A stretch of DNA of 64,000 bases from Tritrichomonas musculus. Its lineage: Eukaryota > Parabasalia > Tritrichomonadida > Tritrichomonadidae. A program made the translations under genes and the position numbers. Location of the stretch: assembly GCA_039105265.1 (NCBI GenBank), contig JAPFFF010000018.1, positions 2,294,001 through 2,358,000 of the forward strand, read 5' to 3'. Below, one piece after another: positions 1-9,530 of this stretch (positions are counted from its first letter, which is position 1; each line of letters begins with the position of its first letter). A model generated the notes under the pieces. The model worked only from the letters and a program-made list of their open reading frames with translations, was not told the origin of the DNA and did no database searches.

Positions 1-462
1 AACTGAGGTAGCTGGTTTTTCGGATATTTTAACTGTTTGAACAGACCAATTTTGCTGTTCACACGAAGTAATTGAAACATAGCCATCCGATGCAGCAGTA
101 GCAAAACAGAGGGCAATTGGTGCAAATGCAAGCGAATTTATTGGCGATTTATGTTGATGAAATGTCATTGCTTGCTTAAATTCTGTTAATTTGATTCTTT
201 GATATAAATAAGTTCGTCCAGCTTCATCAGCAAATGCAAAAATTGCCCCATTGTCAAAAGATGCGAATGAAATAGAAGTTGCACGTCGACAGCATGGTTG
301 AGTTTCGTAAATTGAGTGGAATTTTCGATTCTCGTCAGCTTCAAAAATTTTAACTGAGCCATCTATATAAAGAAATGCAAGTAATGTTCCTTCAGGATTG
401 AAGCAGCATTCAGCTACATTCTCAATGTTTGGAACTTGTATATTATCTGGTAGATCACCCAT
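1..462 (-). CDS. SEC13: Sec13-like WD40 repeat protein, 3' part cut by window edge
   Basis: The first 154 codons of a minus-strand gene are present and the reading frame is open to base 1, so the C-terminus lies outside the window. The product reads as successive beta-propeller blades. Two segments, around residues 31-41 (FLYIDGSVKIFE) and 105-130 (HKSPINSLAFAP, then ASDGYVS), match the order and spacing of the first Sec13 blades, where a 'VNSVQWAP...SSDGKVSV' pattern is expected. Sec13 is a scaffold of the COPII outer coat and the nuclear pore Y-complex. The ATG at 460-462 is the first one after an in-frame stop upstream. Another small WD40 scaffold such as Seh1 cannot be excluded from the N-terminal half alone. 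Confidence 0.7.
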   Translation of the reverse strand, partial: MGDLPDNIQVPNIENVAECCFNPEGTLLAFLYIDGSVKIFEADENRKFHSIYETQPCCRRATSISFASFDNGAIFAFADEAGRTYLYQRIKLTEFKQAMTFHQHKSPINSLAFAPIALCFATAASDGYVSITSCEQQNWSVQTVKISEKPATSV

Positions 463-1127
463 TTGTAAACTTTTTGATAAATCGAAAATATGGTTACTTT
501 TTTTTATTCAACTTTTTGAAAAAATGAAAACACTTATAAAATTTTCAAAATTTATTTGTGATCTGATTTATTGCAATGCTTTCCATGTTTAGGACCATAA
601 ATACAATCAAAACATCAAATTTTAATTAAGAATAACATTTTGTACCAAATATTTAATCAAAACTCCTTTGCTATTTTCCAGTATTGGGGCTTAATCCATG
701 TACAATTATATCAATCAATGAATGAAAAAATAGAATCTCTTTTTTTTGCTCATTAATATTTTCATAATTTATTTCTCAATATCAGAATTATGAGATAAAA
801 TTATTTTTTGCATCTAAATTACGTAAATAACTTATCAAATCTTAAGTAATTGTCACAAACAGCCTTAATCTATCACTTTATTTTGTTGCTGTAAAAAAAA
901 TATAATTAGAAAACTTTTTCTTCTCCTATTTTTGTGGATGAAATTAGTTTTTTAATGCTTTTATCCATTTAATAAAGAAAATAAACCAAAAATTTTACCA
1001 GAAAATTTGAATGATTCGTATTTTTTATGAATTAATTTTTTAAAGAATATGTACGTTTAGAATTATCAATTCAAATAAGAATTTGAGGAAAAAGAATTAA
1101 TTATTTTAAATACAGAAGAGACTTCTG
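463..1127. other. Divergent intergenic region, 665 bp
   Basis: This AT-rich spacer separates the Sec13-like gene (minus) from the DCX/P-loop gene (plus) and must hold both promoters. No RNA gene, clear repeat or conserved ORF is visible. Confidence 0.6.
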
Positions 1128-3467
1128 ATGAGGAAATATTATACTCATCAAAAAGACGAGCAAGGCCAAAATTCGAATGGAACAGTATTTAATGCATTTA
1201 TCTATTTAACGTTCAAAGATGATCCATCTTTACCTCCGAAAAAGATTAAGTATCCTCCTTCTTTTCAAAGTTTAATGAGACTTGCCAAAAACCTTTTTTC
1301 AGATATCGTTGATGTTCAATCTTTATTTACTAAAAACGGTAAACGAATTAAATATATCGATGATGTTATTCCAGGTGACACAATTTATGTATCACCTGCA
1401 TTAGAAAATGGCGATGGTGAAGATGAAATTAAAGTCAAAAAAAGGAATAAACCACAAAAAAAAGATCAAGATAATGTTATTCAACAACAAGGCTCATACA
1501 ATAAACTATTTGCTGGCCCTGGCAGTGAAGAGGAAAGAGTTAAAGTAACTGTCATTGGAAATCCTCATCTTTCCCTTTCATCGCAAACTCGAGATAGAAG
1601 TCAAATACCCAAATTTAAAAAATACAACGAAAATTTAAACAAAAATAACGAAAATGATGATGCCAATTTACAAAATCAATTTCAATCATCAAATTCTAAT
1701 AAAAAGAGTCTTTTCAAGAAAAGATCAATTGATGGTGTATCTGAAGATTATGTAAGTAGTGAAACTTCTGAAAGCGATGCCAATAAAAATGATTTAAAAT
1801 ATAAAAGTAGTTCAGAATCCTTTAGTTCAAAGTCAAAAAAGAAAAATGCGCAAAATCAAGAATCTGATCAACAAAGTTCAAAAAAGAATTTGAAACTCAA
1901 AAGAAATACCAGTGCCTGGTCAAATGCCACTGAAGAAGAAAGAATGAAATTAACAAAAATTACTTCGAATTTATCTGAAATTTTCTTACATGTACTTCAT
2001 GAAGAGACTCTTGCTCAAAAAGTTCCAGAAAGCCTTTATTCTATATATAACGATCCAAATGAATGGAAAGAAGATAATCAAAAGGAAGTTCCAATTGATT
2101 TTTATACTCAACTTGTAGACAATTCAAAAGACCTTGATTTTTTCTGGATCAAAAAAGGTCTAGAACTTTTTGATAACGACGATATTCAAAGATCAGAAAT
2201 ATACGGATATGATGAAATAATATCAGTTATTCGTCAAATCTTCTCAACACATCGAATTCCATTTTTTGAGTCGACTGAAATTGATTTCAAAAGCAAAAAA
2301 TCAAGAACGAACAAAAATACAGAACAAAATGACAAAATTACATTTTATTCAGGTGCCTGTTATCATTTTAATCATGCCATTGTTGGTCCTAGGCAATCAG
2401 GCAAGTCCACTTTCCTTTCATTTTTAGCTCATGAGTTACTTTTCGAACTTGTGGCCACTGAATCTATCAAAAAATACTTTATTGTCAATTTTGACCTATC
2501 GAAATGCATCATGCATGTTCATAATCCAGAACTTTTCTTCCACGACGTTGTTGACATTACGATGCGTTCATTACAATGGAATTGTCCGTGTTACACTCCA
2601 TACATTCACAGCTTAACGTCTTTTTTTAAGTCGATCACTGATGATTCAAACGAAATCGATCCCGATTCATTCACCAGGCAGCCTCCATTTGTTCCTCCCG
2701 CCTTCAAATTGAACCCGGACTTTCAGTATGTTGCTTCCTCGTTCCAATCAATTGCAAATCAAATGACAACTCTCTGGAACAATGACGAAAAATATATGGA
2801 ATGGATGCTGCGCGTCCTTCTCTTTCCAGAATCGATAGCCAAAGCTGCCGGCATCAAGCAAATGATTTACTTTGTCGATGACATCGAGCTCACTGACGTT
2901 GAACTTGAATCATCAAATGGAAATCATTTTAAAGCATTCAACGGCTGCATTTTTTTGGCAGACCTTTTCAAATTGGTTTTGTCAAATGGAAATTTCTTCG
3001 TCAGTTGTCAGAATCAAGACGACTTCTACAAATTTATTGTGCCAATTTCGGATGATCTCGGACCATCCGAATTTTTGAAAAAGATTAAAATGCTAAGTAC
3101 ACTCAATTTGATCAACATTTCAAAACAAAATCAAAATCAAGAAGAAGAAACTGAAAATTTATATTTAGATAAAGTTATTTCGGTCTTCATTGATGATGAT
3201 GATGATGATGAAATACCTATAAATTTCTCTGTAAATCACACCGGCGGAATTCCGATTTTTGTTTTCCTTTGGAAGGAAATCAATCAACTTTTCGATGAAT
3301 TCGAGCAATGCGAAGAAGGTTCAGAAGAATTTCACGAACTTTATTTGACAATCATTAATCAAGCTTCAGAATTGTTAATCCGATTGTTCTTGACTCAGGA
3401 TGGTGAAAATATCCCTGAATCTTTGGATATTAGAGATGTTAAGAGATCTTCATCTTCAAAATCATGA
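1128..3467 (+). CDS. Protein with DCX/ubiquitin-like N-terminus and P-loop NTPase region
   Basis: The 779-residue product has three parts. Residues about 20-90 resemble a doublecortin-like beta-grasp domain (FQSLMRLAKNLF, then LFTKNGKRIKYIDDVIPGD and IYVS), the class of fold used for microtubule or adaptor binding. Residues about 95-270 are low-complexity and rich in Ser, Lys, Asn and Gln. Residues about 280-760 form a globular region with a Walker A motif GPRQSGKST at 420-428 and a Walker B-like run QMIYFVDDIEL near 578-588 containing two Asp. It therefore looks like an AAA/STAND-type NTPase fused to a DCX-like module. The precise family is not recognised. A run of Asp codons (GAT repeats) lies near 3190. 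The ATG at 1128 is the first in frame. Confidence 0.75.
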   Translation: MRKYYTHQKDEQGQNSNGTVFNAFIYLTFKDDPSLPPKKIKYPPSFQSLMRLAKNLFSDIVDVQSLFTKNGKRIKYIDDVIPGDTIYVSPALENGDGEDEIKVKKRNKPQKKDQDNVIQQQGSYNKLFAGPGSEEERVKVTVIGNPHLSLSSQTRDRSQIPKFKKYNENLNKNNENDDANLQNQFQSSNSNKKSLFKKRSIDGVSEDYVSSETSESDANKNDLKYKSSSESFSSKSKKKNAQNQESDQQSSKKNLKLKRNTSAWSNATEEERMKLTKITSNLSEIFLHVLHEETLAQKVPESLYSIYNDPNEWKEDNQKEVPIDFYTQLVDNSKDLDFFWIKKGLELFDNDDIQRSEIYGYDEIISVIRQIFSTHRIPFFESTEIDFKSKKSRTNKNTEQNDKITFYSGACYHFNHAIVGPRQSGKSTFLSFLAHELLFELVATESIKKYFIVNFDLSKCIMHVHNPELFFHDVVDITMRSLQWNCPCYTPYIHSLTSFFKSITDDSNEIDPDSFTRQPPFVPPAFKLNPDFQYVASSFQSIANQMTTLWNNDEKYMEWMLRVLLFPESIAKAAGIKQMIYFVDDIELTDVELESSNGNHFKAFNGCIFLADLFKLVLSNGNFFVSCQNQDDFYKFIVPISDDLGPSEFLKKIKMLSTLNLINISKQNQNQEEETENLYLDKVISVFIDDDDDDEIPINFSVNHTGGIPIFVFLWKEINQLFDEFEQCEEGSEEFHELYLTIINQASELLIRLFLTQDGENIPESLDIRDVKRSSSSKS

Positions 3468-3838
3468 AAAAAAAACTTATTTTTTATTTTATTTTACTTA
3501 TTTTACTTAAAACTGTTATTACAAATTGTGTCGTCTTTTTATTTCGTTTGTTAAACAGCAACAACTTTAAATCATCTGTGATCAAAATCATTTATTTTTT
3601 TTAATATCTGAAATGAATTCAACTTCAATGAAGTGCATTTAGAGTTATAATTGAATCCATTTAATTTGATTCATCTATCAATATCGATTTCATTGCTCTC
3701 ATTGGTATTTCACTAGATGAATTGGTTTTAGTTTAAGTCATAATATTTTTCAATTTGGAATTCACTTCATCAATTCAAGTTGTTCATTTATTGATGATGA
3801 AATCATTTGCAAATTATTAAAAACTGTCAATTATAGAG

Positions 3839-4226
3839 TTAAATTGCTATGAATTCTCTTTAATCAAACACTTAAATTGTAATGAATTCTCTCTAATCAA
3901 ACACTTAAATTGCTATGAATTCTCTCTAATCAAACACTTAGATTGTTATGAATTCTCTCTAATCAAACACTTAAATTGCTATGAATTCTCTCTAATCAAA
4001 CACTTAAATTGTTATGAATTCTCTCTAATCAAACACTTAAATTGCTATGAATTCTCTCTAATCAAACACTTAAATTGCTATGAATTCTCTCTAATCAAAC
4101 ACTTAAATTGCTATGAATTCTCTCTAATCAAACACTTAAATTGTTATGAATTCTCTCTAATCAAACACTTAAATTGTTATGAATTCTCTCTAATCAAACA
4201 CTTAAATTGTTATGAATTCTCTTTAT
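3839..4226. repeat. 33-bp minisatellite, 12 copies
   Basis: A unit of 33 bp, containing TATGAATTCTCTCTAATC, repeats head to tail. The GAATTC marker recurs every 33 bp from 3851 to 4214, giving 12 markers with no spacing error. Units differ only by single substitutions such as TTGCTATG versus TTGTTATG. The array lies between the 3' ends of two convergent genes; the rest of 3468-4377 is unremarkable AT-rich DNA. Confidence 0.95.
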
Positions 4227-4377
4227 TTGTATTAAATGTTTGATTCAGTTAGCAAATTGTTAAACAATGAAACCATTAAATTAAGAAATACTTAATTTAA
4301 ATAAAAAAATCAATGAAATAAAGAAATTTTTATATAAAGCAAACAAACAAACATAAAAAAACACTTTTTTATCATTT

Positions 4378-5295
4378 TTATTTTGGAACCTCAGGAACGA
4401 CCGAAACGAATTCCTGATTTCCGCCAAGTGCTGCGCAATAATGCCTCATGTAATGAAGCATTTCTCTTGGATTGTCGAAATGTTCAAGACGAACGATTCT
4501 TTTTCTGTCGTTTTCATCAATAAAGAACTTCAGCATTGAATTGCAATTCATTACAGCTGCTTTTTCAAAGCCTGCATTTAGCAACAATTTATAGTAATCA
4601 TCCTCTGTTGCAGTTAATTGATAACTTTTTAAAGGGACATTTATATATTCAAATCCTTCTTTTATAAAAGTTCCATATTCATCATCCATTAATGTCATTC
4701 CATAACTAATTAAATAAGAATTTTTTAAATTTCCTATTTCTTTTAAAATATTTTGTGTTTTTTCTGGATCAAAATATATCATACTAAATTCATCAATAAA
4801 AAGTGTCGGTAAGTGAATATCAAAATTTTTTTGTTTCAATTCATTCAAAATTGAATGTGAAAAATTAAAATCAATTTTATGTAAACAAAATCCATCATTT
4901 TGATTGGTTGCTGAGTATAAAATTGCATTATCTGATATTATTTTAGCTTTTTTATTTATAAGTTCTTCTTTATCTAATTCAAACCATTTTTTAAAGCAAA
5001 TATTCTGATCACTAAGGATCCAAAATAATGTGTCATATCCACAGCCAATAACAACAACTTGACTTTCAAATCCATGCATTGAATAAAATTTTTCTGCAGA
5101 TTTCATAACAAAAATATGACGAAGATAATAACCGAGATTTTGATGTGGGAGCAATTGACTTCTAATACCAGTAAAGTAAATTATATAATTATCTTCGTAG
5201 TAGCCAGTGAATACGGCACTCCATTTTCCATTAGCTGAGTCTTCAGCTGTATCTATAACTGTACTTTTTTTACTATTAAAAAGCATAATTTTCAA
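4378..5295 (-). CDS. LCMT1: Leucine carboxyl methyltransferase (PP2A methyltransferase, LCMT/PPM family)
   Basis: A 305-residue protein of the SAM-dependent leucine carboxyl methyltransferase family, which methyl-esterifies the C-terminal Leu of PP2A-type catalytic subunits and controls holoenzyme assembly. The N-terminal element IRSQLLPHQNLGYYLRH (about 44-60) corresponds to the family's 'R-PLINRGYYAR' substrate/SAM loop. The glycine motif VVVIGCGYDT at 80-89 corresponds to 'IVSLGAGFDT'. An acidic segment (FELDKEE) that would hold the SAM ribose follows. Length is close to the usual 310-340 residues. The two PPP phosphatases in this window do not end in Leu, so they are not its substrates. 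The exact family member (LCMT1 versus LCMT2-like) is inferred from size, since the C-terminal kelch part of LCMT2 is absent. Confidence 0.85.
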   Translation of the reverse strand: MKIMLFNSKKSTVIDTAEDSANGKWSAVFTGYYEDNYIIYFTGIRSQLLPHQNLGYYLRHIFVMKSAEKFYSMHGFESQVVVIGCGYDTLFWILSDQNICFKKWFELDKEELINKKAKIISDNAILYSATNQNDGFCLHKIDFNFSHSILNELKQKNFDIHLPTLFIDEFSMIYFDPEKTQNILKEIGNLKNSYLISYGMTLMDDEYGTFIKEGFEYINVPLKSYQLTATEDDYYKLLLNAGFEKAAVMNCNSMLKFFIDENDRKRIVRLEHFDNPREMLHYMRHYCAALGGNQEFVSVVPEVPK

Positions 5296-5539
5296 AAAAT
5301 AATTATTTTCAAGGGAAAACGATAATAAAAATTTATTTTGAGAAAAAAATATTTGAAAAAAAATATATTTTCTGAAAAAATATACAATTTTTTCTTAACT
5401 TGATCGTCGAACCCTATTTTATTGAATGAGACCCCTATTTTTTTGGGGCACTTTATAAAAATTCAATTAAAATTAGACCAAATAAAAATTCTAATTAGAA
5501 CGTTATTTCTAACGAACTTTTTCAACGACAAAAATAATT

Positions 5540-6124
5540 ATGAAAAATGTTTCGTCGGTATCGCCTGAGGATAGGAATAATTTAATTCCAAAATTTAGGT
5601 CAGAAAATTTAATATATCTTGCAAAAGCCAAAATATTGGTGGCATATCCAGTTCCTACTCAATGGAATGAATACTGTGTTGGAAATCTTGCTCTTCATAT
5701 CAATAGCAATAATTGTTTATACTTTACGGTTTTTGATCATGATGGTACATCAATTCTTTTTTCGCACGAGCTCTATAAAAAATTCCATAAACATTATCAG
5801 AAAATAACGCCAAATCTTTATGCTTTTCCATCTGAAAGATGCATTATTGGTATTCAATTCTTACTTGATTCGGAAGCAAAAGATATGGAATCACAGATAC
5901 GCAAAGTTTCTCAAAAAGAAAAGAAAAAAGTTTTCAAAGGAATATTTTCAAAAAAAAAGAAGTCAACATCAATTGTTATTTCAATGCCAGAAGATGTTGG
6001 AACAAAATCTGGTGTACAATGGGATCCAGAAGCAGGATATCAAATTGACGGATCAATCGAAGAATTGCCTAAAGAGCATCTCGAGTTCATGCTTCAACAA
6101 GGGTATGTACCAGATTCAAAATAA
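5540..6124 (+). CDS. WASP-like WH1 + CRIB protein lacking a VCA tail
   Basis: The 194-residue protein has a WH1/EVH1 domain at about residues 18-125. Diagnostic stretches are YLAKAKILVAY, LYFTVFDHDG, HELYKKF and GIQFLLDSEAKDMES, which match the WASP WH1 strand pattern. A basic hinge (KKVFKGIFSKKKK) follows, then a CRIB-like motif at about 146-168 (ISMPEDVGTKSGVQWDPEAGY) and a helical LPKEHLEFMLQQGY segment like the end of a GTPase-binding domain. In WASP the GBD binds Rho-family GTP and holds the VCA region that activates Arp2/3. Here the gene stops right after the GBD, with no proline-rich, WH2 or acidic part. It could act as a Rac effector adaptor or a competitor. CRIB histidines are replaced (HxxH reads as TKSG), so GTPase affinity is uncertain. 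Confidence 0.8.
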   Translation: MKNVSSVSPEDRNNLIPKFRSENLIYLAKAKILVAYPVPTQWNEYCVGNLALHINSNNCLYFTVFDHDGTSILFSHELYKKFHKHYQKITPNLYAFPSERCIIGIQFLLDSEAKDMESQIRKVSQKEKKKVFKGIFSKKKKSTSIVISMPEDVGTKSGVQWDPEAGYQIDGSIEELPKEHLEFMLQQGYVPDSK

Positions 6125-7163
6125 ATATTGACTACTTTATTTTGAATTGTTTGATGTACAGTTGTTTTAACAACAAAATACGACTTTTTAATGTTTTTAT
6201 TTATTTGTTTATTAAGGAAAGCTATTATTATTTTATTATGTTTTACTGATTCCAAAAAGTATTTGCGTTTTTAATAAAATATACTTCATAAATTTTCTAT
6301 TTTGCTTATTTTAATTTTTAATTTTTACCATTTTAAATATATACATAATGTTTGTCATATTAAAAAGAACTTTCACGTTGATTGTGATAATAAATTAACT
6401 AAATGATACTTATAATAAAATGACCTTCTTTTTTTTATTTTAAATTTTATGTTTTTAAGTTGTCTTTATGATATAATCTTATATTTTATTCATTTCCTCA
6501 TCAAATATCAAAAATGAATACCTGAATATCCTTAGAAATAATAATAAGTTCTCTTAAATTCATAATACAATATTCCAATATATTTTAATTTATTAGAAAA
6601 TATTTTTAAATATTTATTAGAATGATTTATAATAAAAAAATAGATAATTTGCAAAGATTTAACGAAAAGTGAAGTCAATATAAATTCAGAATTGTAAATA
6701 AAAACGCATTTTCAAATTGAATACTGCACAATTTTTTAAGTCAAAATATCAAAAATAATAAAATTTTTAATTATACTTTTATTGAAATGCTTTTTTTGTT
6801 CAAAAATTAATAACTTATTAGATTTATAATTTTTAACGTATGATAAAATAAACTACACAATTATGGCTTTTGAGAGAATAAATCAGTTTGAATTTAGAAA
6901 TGTAATTTAATGAAAATATCATTCAATTGCTAATATGATTAATTTTTTATATATAAACTTGTTAGAATATGAATTTAAATGTTCAAAAATACTTTTGTAA
7001 AAAAAGTATTTAATTTTTAATGGCTATATTACATAATCTAGTTTAAATAGATGGACGTTAAAAAATATTAACGGCTGGATTTTTGAATGCAATACCGATT
7101 AAACTTGGTCAATTTTTACACCCAAAATAAATTAAGTTAACACTGAATTAAAATTGATGATAA
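6125..7163. other. Intergenic AT-rich region, about 1 kb
   Basis: No coding, RNA or repeat structure can be supported here. It is strongly AT-rich with short homopolymers and lies between two plus-strand genes. Confidence 0.6.
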
Positions 7164-8981
7164 ATGAATTATGATCTACAGGGAAAGCAAAAGAATTCTT
7201 TACAAAATAAAGCAAATGCAAAGATTTTAAAACTTCAAAAAGCACTTGATGCAGAAAAGCAGAAGGTCTACACACTCCAAGATAACGAAAGTAGACTTCA
7301 AAGAAAGATCGACGATCTAGAGTCCGCAATGCGCCTATTACAACAATCAGCAAATGATGCAAAAGAAGATGCCAAAAGAGCTATGGATGAACTTAGTATT
7401 GCTAACCGTCAGCTTGAAGTTCAACCTCCAACTGCAGACGATCTCCTTCCACCTTCATGTTATCGTTGCGATGAATTTGATCCAGCTTTATCATCAGCTA
7501 TTAGTCGTATTGCTAATAACACAGCTCTTCAACCAGTTTCTAAAATCAAGAACTGCTTTTTAACAATTAGGAAATATTACCAGAAACTTCTTGCAGAACG
7601 TGATGAAGCACTTGATCAGGCATTTTCAGAGAATCAAACTCTTTCTGCAGCTTTTAATCAATTCATTCAAGATGCTTCAATCGCTCTAACAGGAAATGTT
7701 TGCACTCTTCAAGACTTTTTCTCCAATGATGCTGGACAAAAAATTGTTGAACAGATACAAAAGCTCCGATCACAACTCGGTGATCTTAAACATGAACAGG
7801 ATATTCAACGTGGTTTTGCAAGTGCATTTACAAACAGCTTCGCTGAATTCATTACAGAACCAAATGATCCAGTTCGTGCTCTTAATGAAGTTAAAGAACG
7901 AATCAACGCTCAACAAGATCAGATTGCAGCACGAAGCAAGAAAATACATTCTCTCAAATCCCAAATTAAGAATCACGAGAGCATTCTCAAGACTAAAACT
8001 GCAGACCATGAACGTGAAAAGGAAGAACTCGACTTCCAAAGACAAGAACTAGAATCACGCGTTAATAATCTTAATAAGACTGTTAGCGAATTGCGCCAGC
8101 ATAATGAAAATCTTACAAATGAGCTCGAAGTTGCTACTCGAACTCTTGAAGAAACACAAATGACTCTTTCTCAAGAACATAGTGAACATAACACCTCAAT
8201 TCTTGAGGAAGCTGCCTCAAAAGAAGCTAAACTTAAGAATGAAGTTAAAAAGCGTACACAAGAAAACAAGCAACTTCGACAACAAATCAACGATAATTCC
8301 AAAGCACTTGATAACCTTAGGCAACAACTACAAGCTTCAAAGAATGAGAGAAGACGTGCTGATGACGATATGGAGAATCTTAAGAGAGAGATCGAAGAAA
8401 TTCAGAGAGATGCTGCAAGTCGCCTTGAAGCTGAAAAACGAAATATTGTTTCATCTTATGATGCAGCAATAAATGAACTTAAGGAACAGTGCAATAAACA
8501 AAGGAAAGATGTTGAAAGAATGGCCATGGACGCTTCCCAATATGACCTCAAGTATGCGTCAGCTCAACAAGAAATAAATGGCTTAAGGAAAGATAAAAGA
8601 AAATTAGAAAAAGAAGTTGAAGCAATGAAAGGACAGCTTGAAAGAGAACGTAAGCTTATGGAGTCTAAGATTAGAGCAGAAAAGATTCAAACTGAAAGCA
8701 ATTACTTTGCTAGATTAGAAGAACAGAAAGCTCGTTCCGAGGCTGAAAAGCGGAAGATTTTCACACTCGGTGCAGAAGCATTCAGAAACTTCTTTAATCC
8801 AAATGAACAAATTGATGAAAGATCATTCAAATTAGTTCTTGATAGAGCAAGGAATACAATTACACAACTTCAGAAATCTGATAATGACATCAGAAGACTT
8901 CTTGGAGTTGGAGAAAGTCAGACTACCCTTGATGCTGTTGCGCAAATGGTCATGAGCAAATCTCAATCAAAGCCTTTTTAA
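7164..8981 (+). CDS. Coiled-coil protein
   Basis: The 605-residue protein is mostly coiled coil (about residues 10-85 and 225-540), with heptad-like Leu spacing and a very high Glu/Lys/Gln/Arg content. A globular interruption at about 88-225 contains PPSCYRCDEFDP and FLTIRKYYQKLLAERDEAL. The C-terminal 60 residues (FRNFFNPNEQIDERSFKLV, then LLGVGESQTTLDAVAQMVM) look structured again. Parabasalids encode many such proteins in the cytoskeleton, basal bodies and flagella, but no named family is recognised. The start at 7164 is preceded by an out-of-frame ATG at 7157 that terminates after five codons. The stop is followed by AAT (TTTTTAAATT), compatible with a TAAA-type polyadenylation signal overlapping the stop. 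Confidence 0.85.
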   Translation: MNYDLQGKQKNSLQNKANAKILKLQKALDAEKQKVYTLQDNESRLQRKIDDLESAMRLLQQSANDAKEDAKRAMDELSIANRQLEVQPPTADDLLPPSCYRCDEFDPALSSAISRIANNTALQPVSKIKNCFLTIRKYYQKLLAERDEALDQAFSENQTLSAAFNQFIQDASIALTGNVCTLQDFFSNDAGQKIVEQIQKLRSQLGDLKHEQDIQRGFASAFTNSFAEFITEPNDPVRALNEVKERINAQQDQIAARSKKIHSLKSQIKNHESILKTKTADHEREKEELDFQRQELESRVNNLNKTVSELRQHNENLTNELEVATRTLEETQMTLSQEHSEHNTSILEEAASKEAKLKNEVKKRTQENKQLRQQINDNSKALDNLRQQLQASKNERRRADDDMENLKREIEEIQRDAASRLEAEKRNIVSSYDAAINELKEQCNKQRKDVERMAMDASQYDLKYASAQQEINGLRKDKRKLEKEVEAMKGQLERERKLMESKIRAEKIQTESNYFARLEEQKARSEAEKRKIFTLGAEAFRNFFNPNEQIDERSFKLVLDRARNTITQLQKSDNDIRRLLGVGESQTTLDAVAQMVMSKSQSKPF

Positions 8982-9335
8982 ATTAATCTTGATATACTTA
9001 TATATTTTATATATGTATTTTTTTACTTTTTTATCTATTTATTAATTCAATTTTTTTACCTGTTTTGCGCATGCTGTCTATATGGCTGAAATTGAGTTTT
9101 ATTTTGTGATGAACCAAAGAAGCAAGTTAAGGTTTTCCAATAGAACATTTTTTTTTTAAATAATAAATGTTGCTGAAATAGGAATTTATTGAAAAATCAC
9201 CTATTAAATAACGATAAATAAGAATTTTTAAATGTAATTAATATCAAAATGGTAATCTATATACGTAGGAAAGAAAATATGATTTATTCTTAAATTACTG
9301 ATGGTTTGTAAAAAAGTATCCCAATAATTTTTGGC
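8982..9335. other. Intergenic AT-rich DNA
   Basis: The segment starts with the 3' flank of the coiled-coil gene. Nothing else is supported. Confidence 0.5.
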
Positions 9336-9530
9336 GGGAGGATGAGAATCGAACCTGCGAATACGACTTCAAAATTGGGAATAGTCTTTTTACTCTATGA
9401 AAAAGTTAAAAAAAGTTTAACTTTTTAAAAACTTTATTTTTTTGAGTTGTTTTTAATCGTTTTGGAAAAAGTATTTTTGAACTCAATTTTTATCTTCGGG
9501 GTCACTGGTTCGATTCACATCCAAGGTCAA
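9336..9530. repeat. Small fold-back repeat with tRNA T-arm/B-box-like arms
   Basis: The arms GGATGAGAATCGAACCTG (9340-9357) and CACTGGTTCGATTCACATCC (9503-9522) are imperfect inverted repeats. Each arm contains the tRNA T-loop/B-box core GGTTCGATTC (left arm on the minus strand, right arm on the plus strand). The interior is AT-rich with AAGTTTAACTTTTTAAAAACTTTA. Neither arm completes a cloverleaf: I find no matching 5' acceptor strand. It shares arms and interior with the larger fold-back at 41563-42536. Confidence 0.55.

Noticed and set aside
9336-9360. A tRNA gene on the minus strand
   Set aside because: A T-arm core and a CCGCCA-like end are present, but no matching 5' acceptor or anticodon arm lies at a workable distance.
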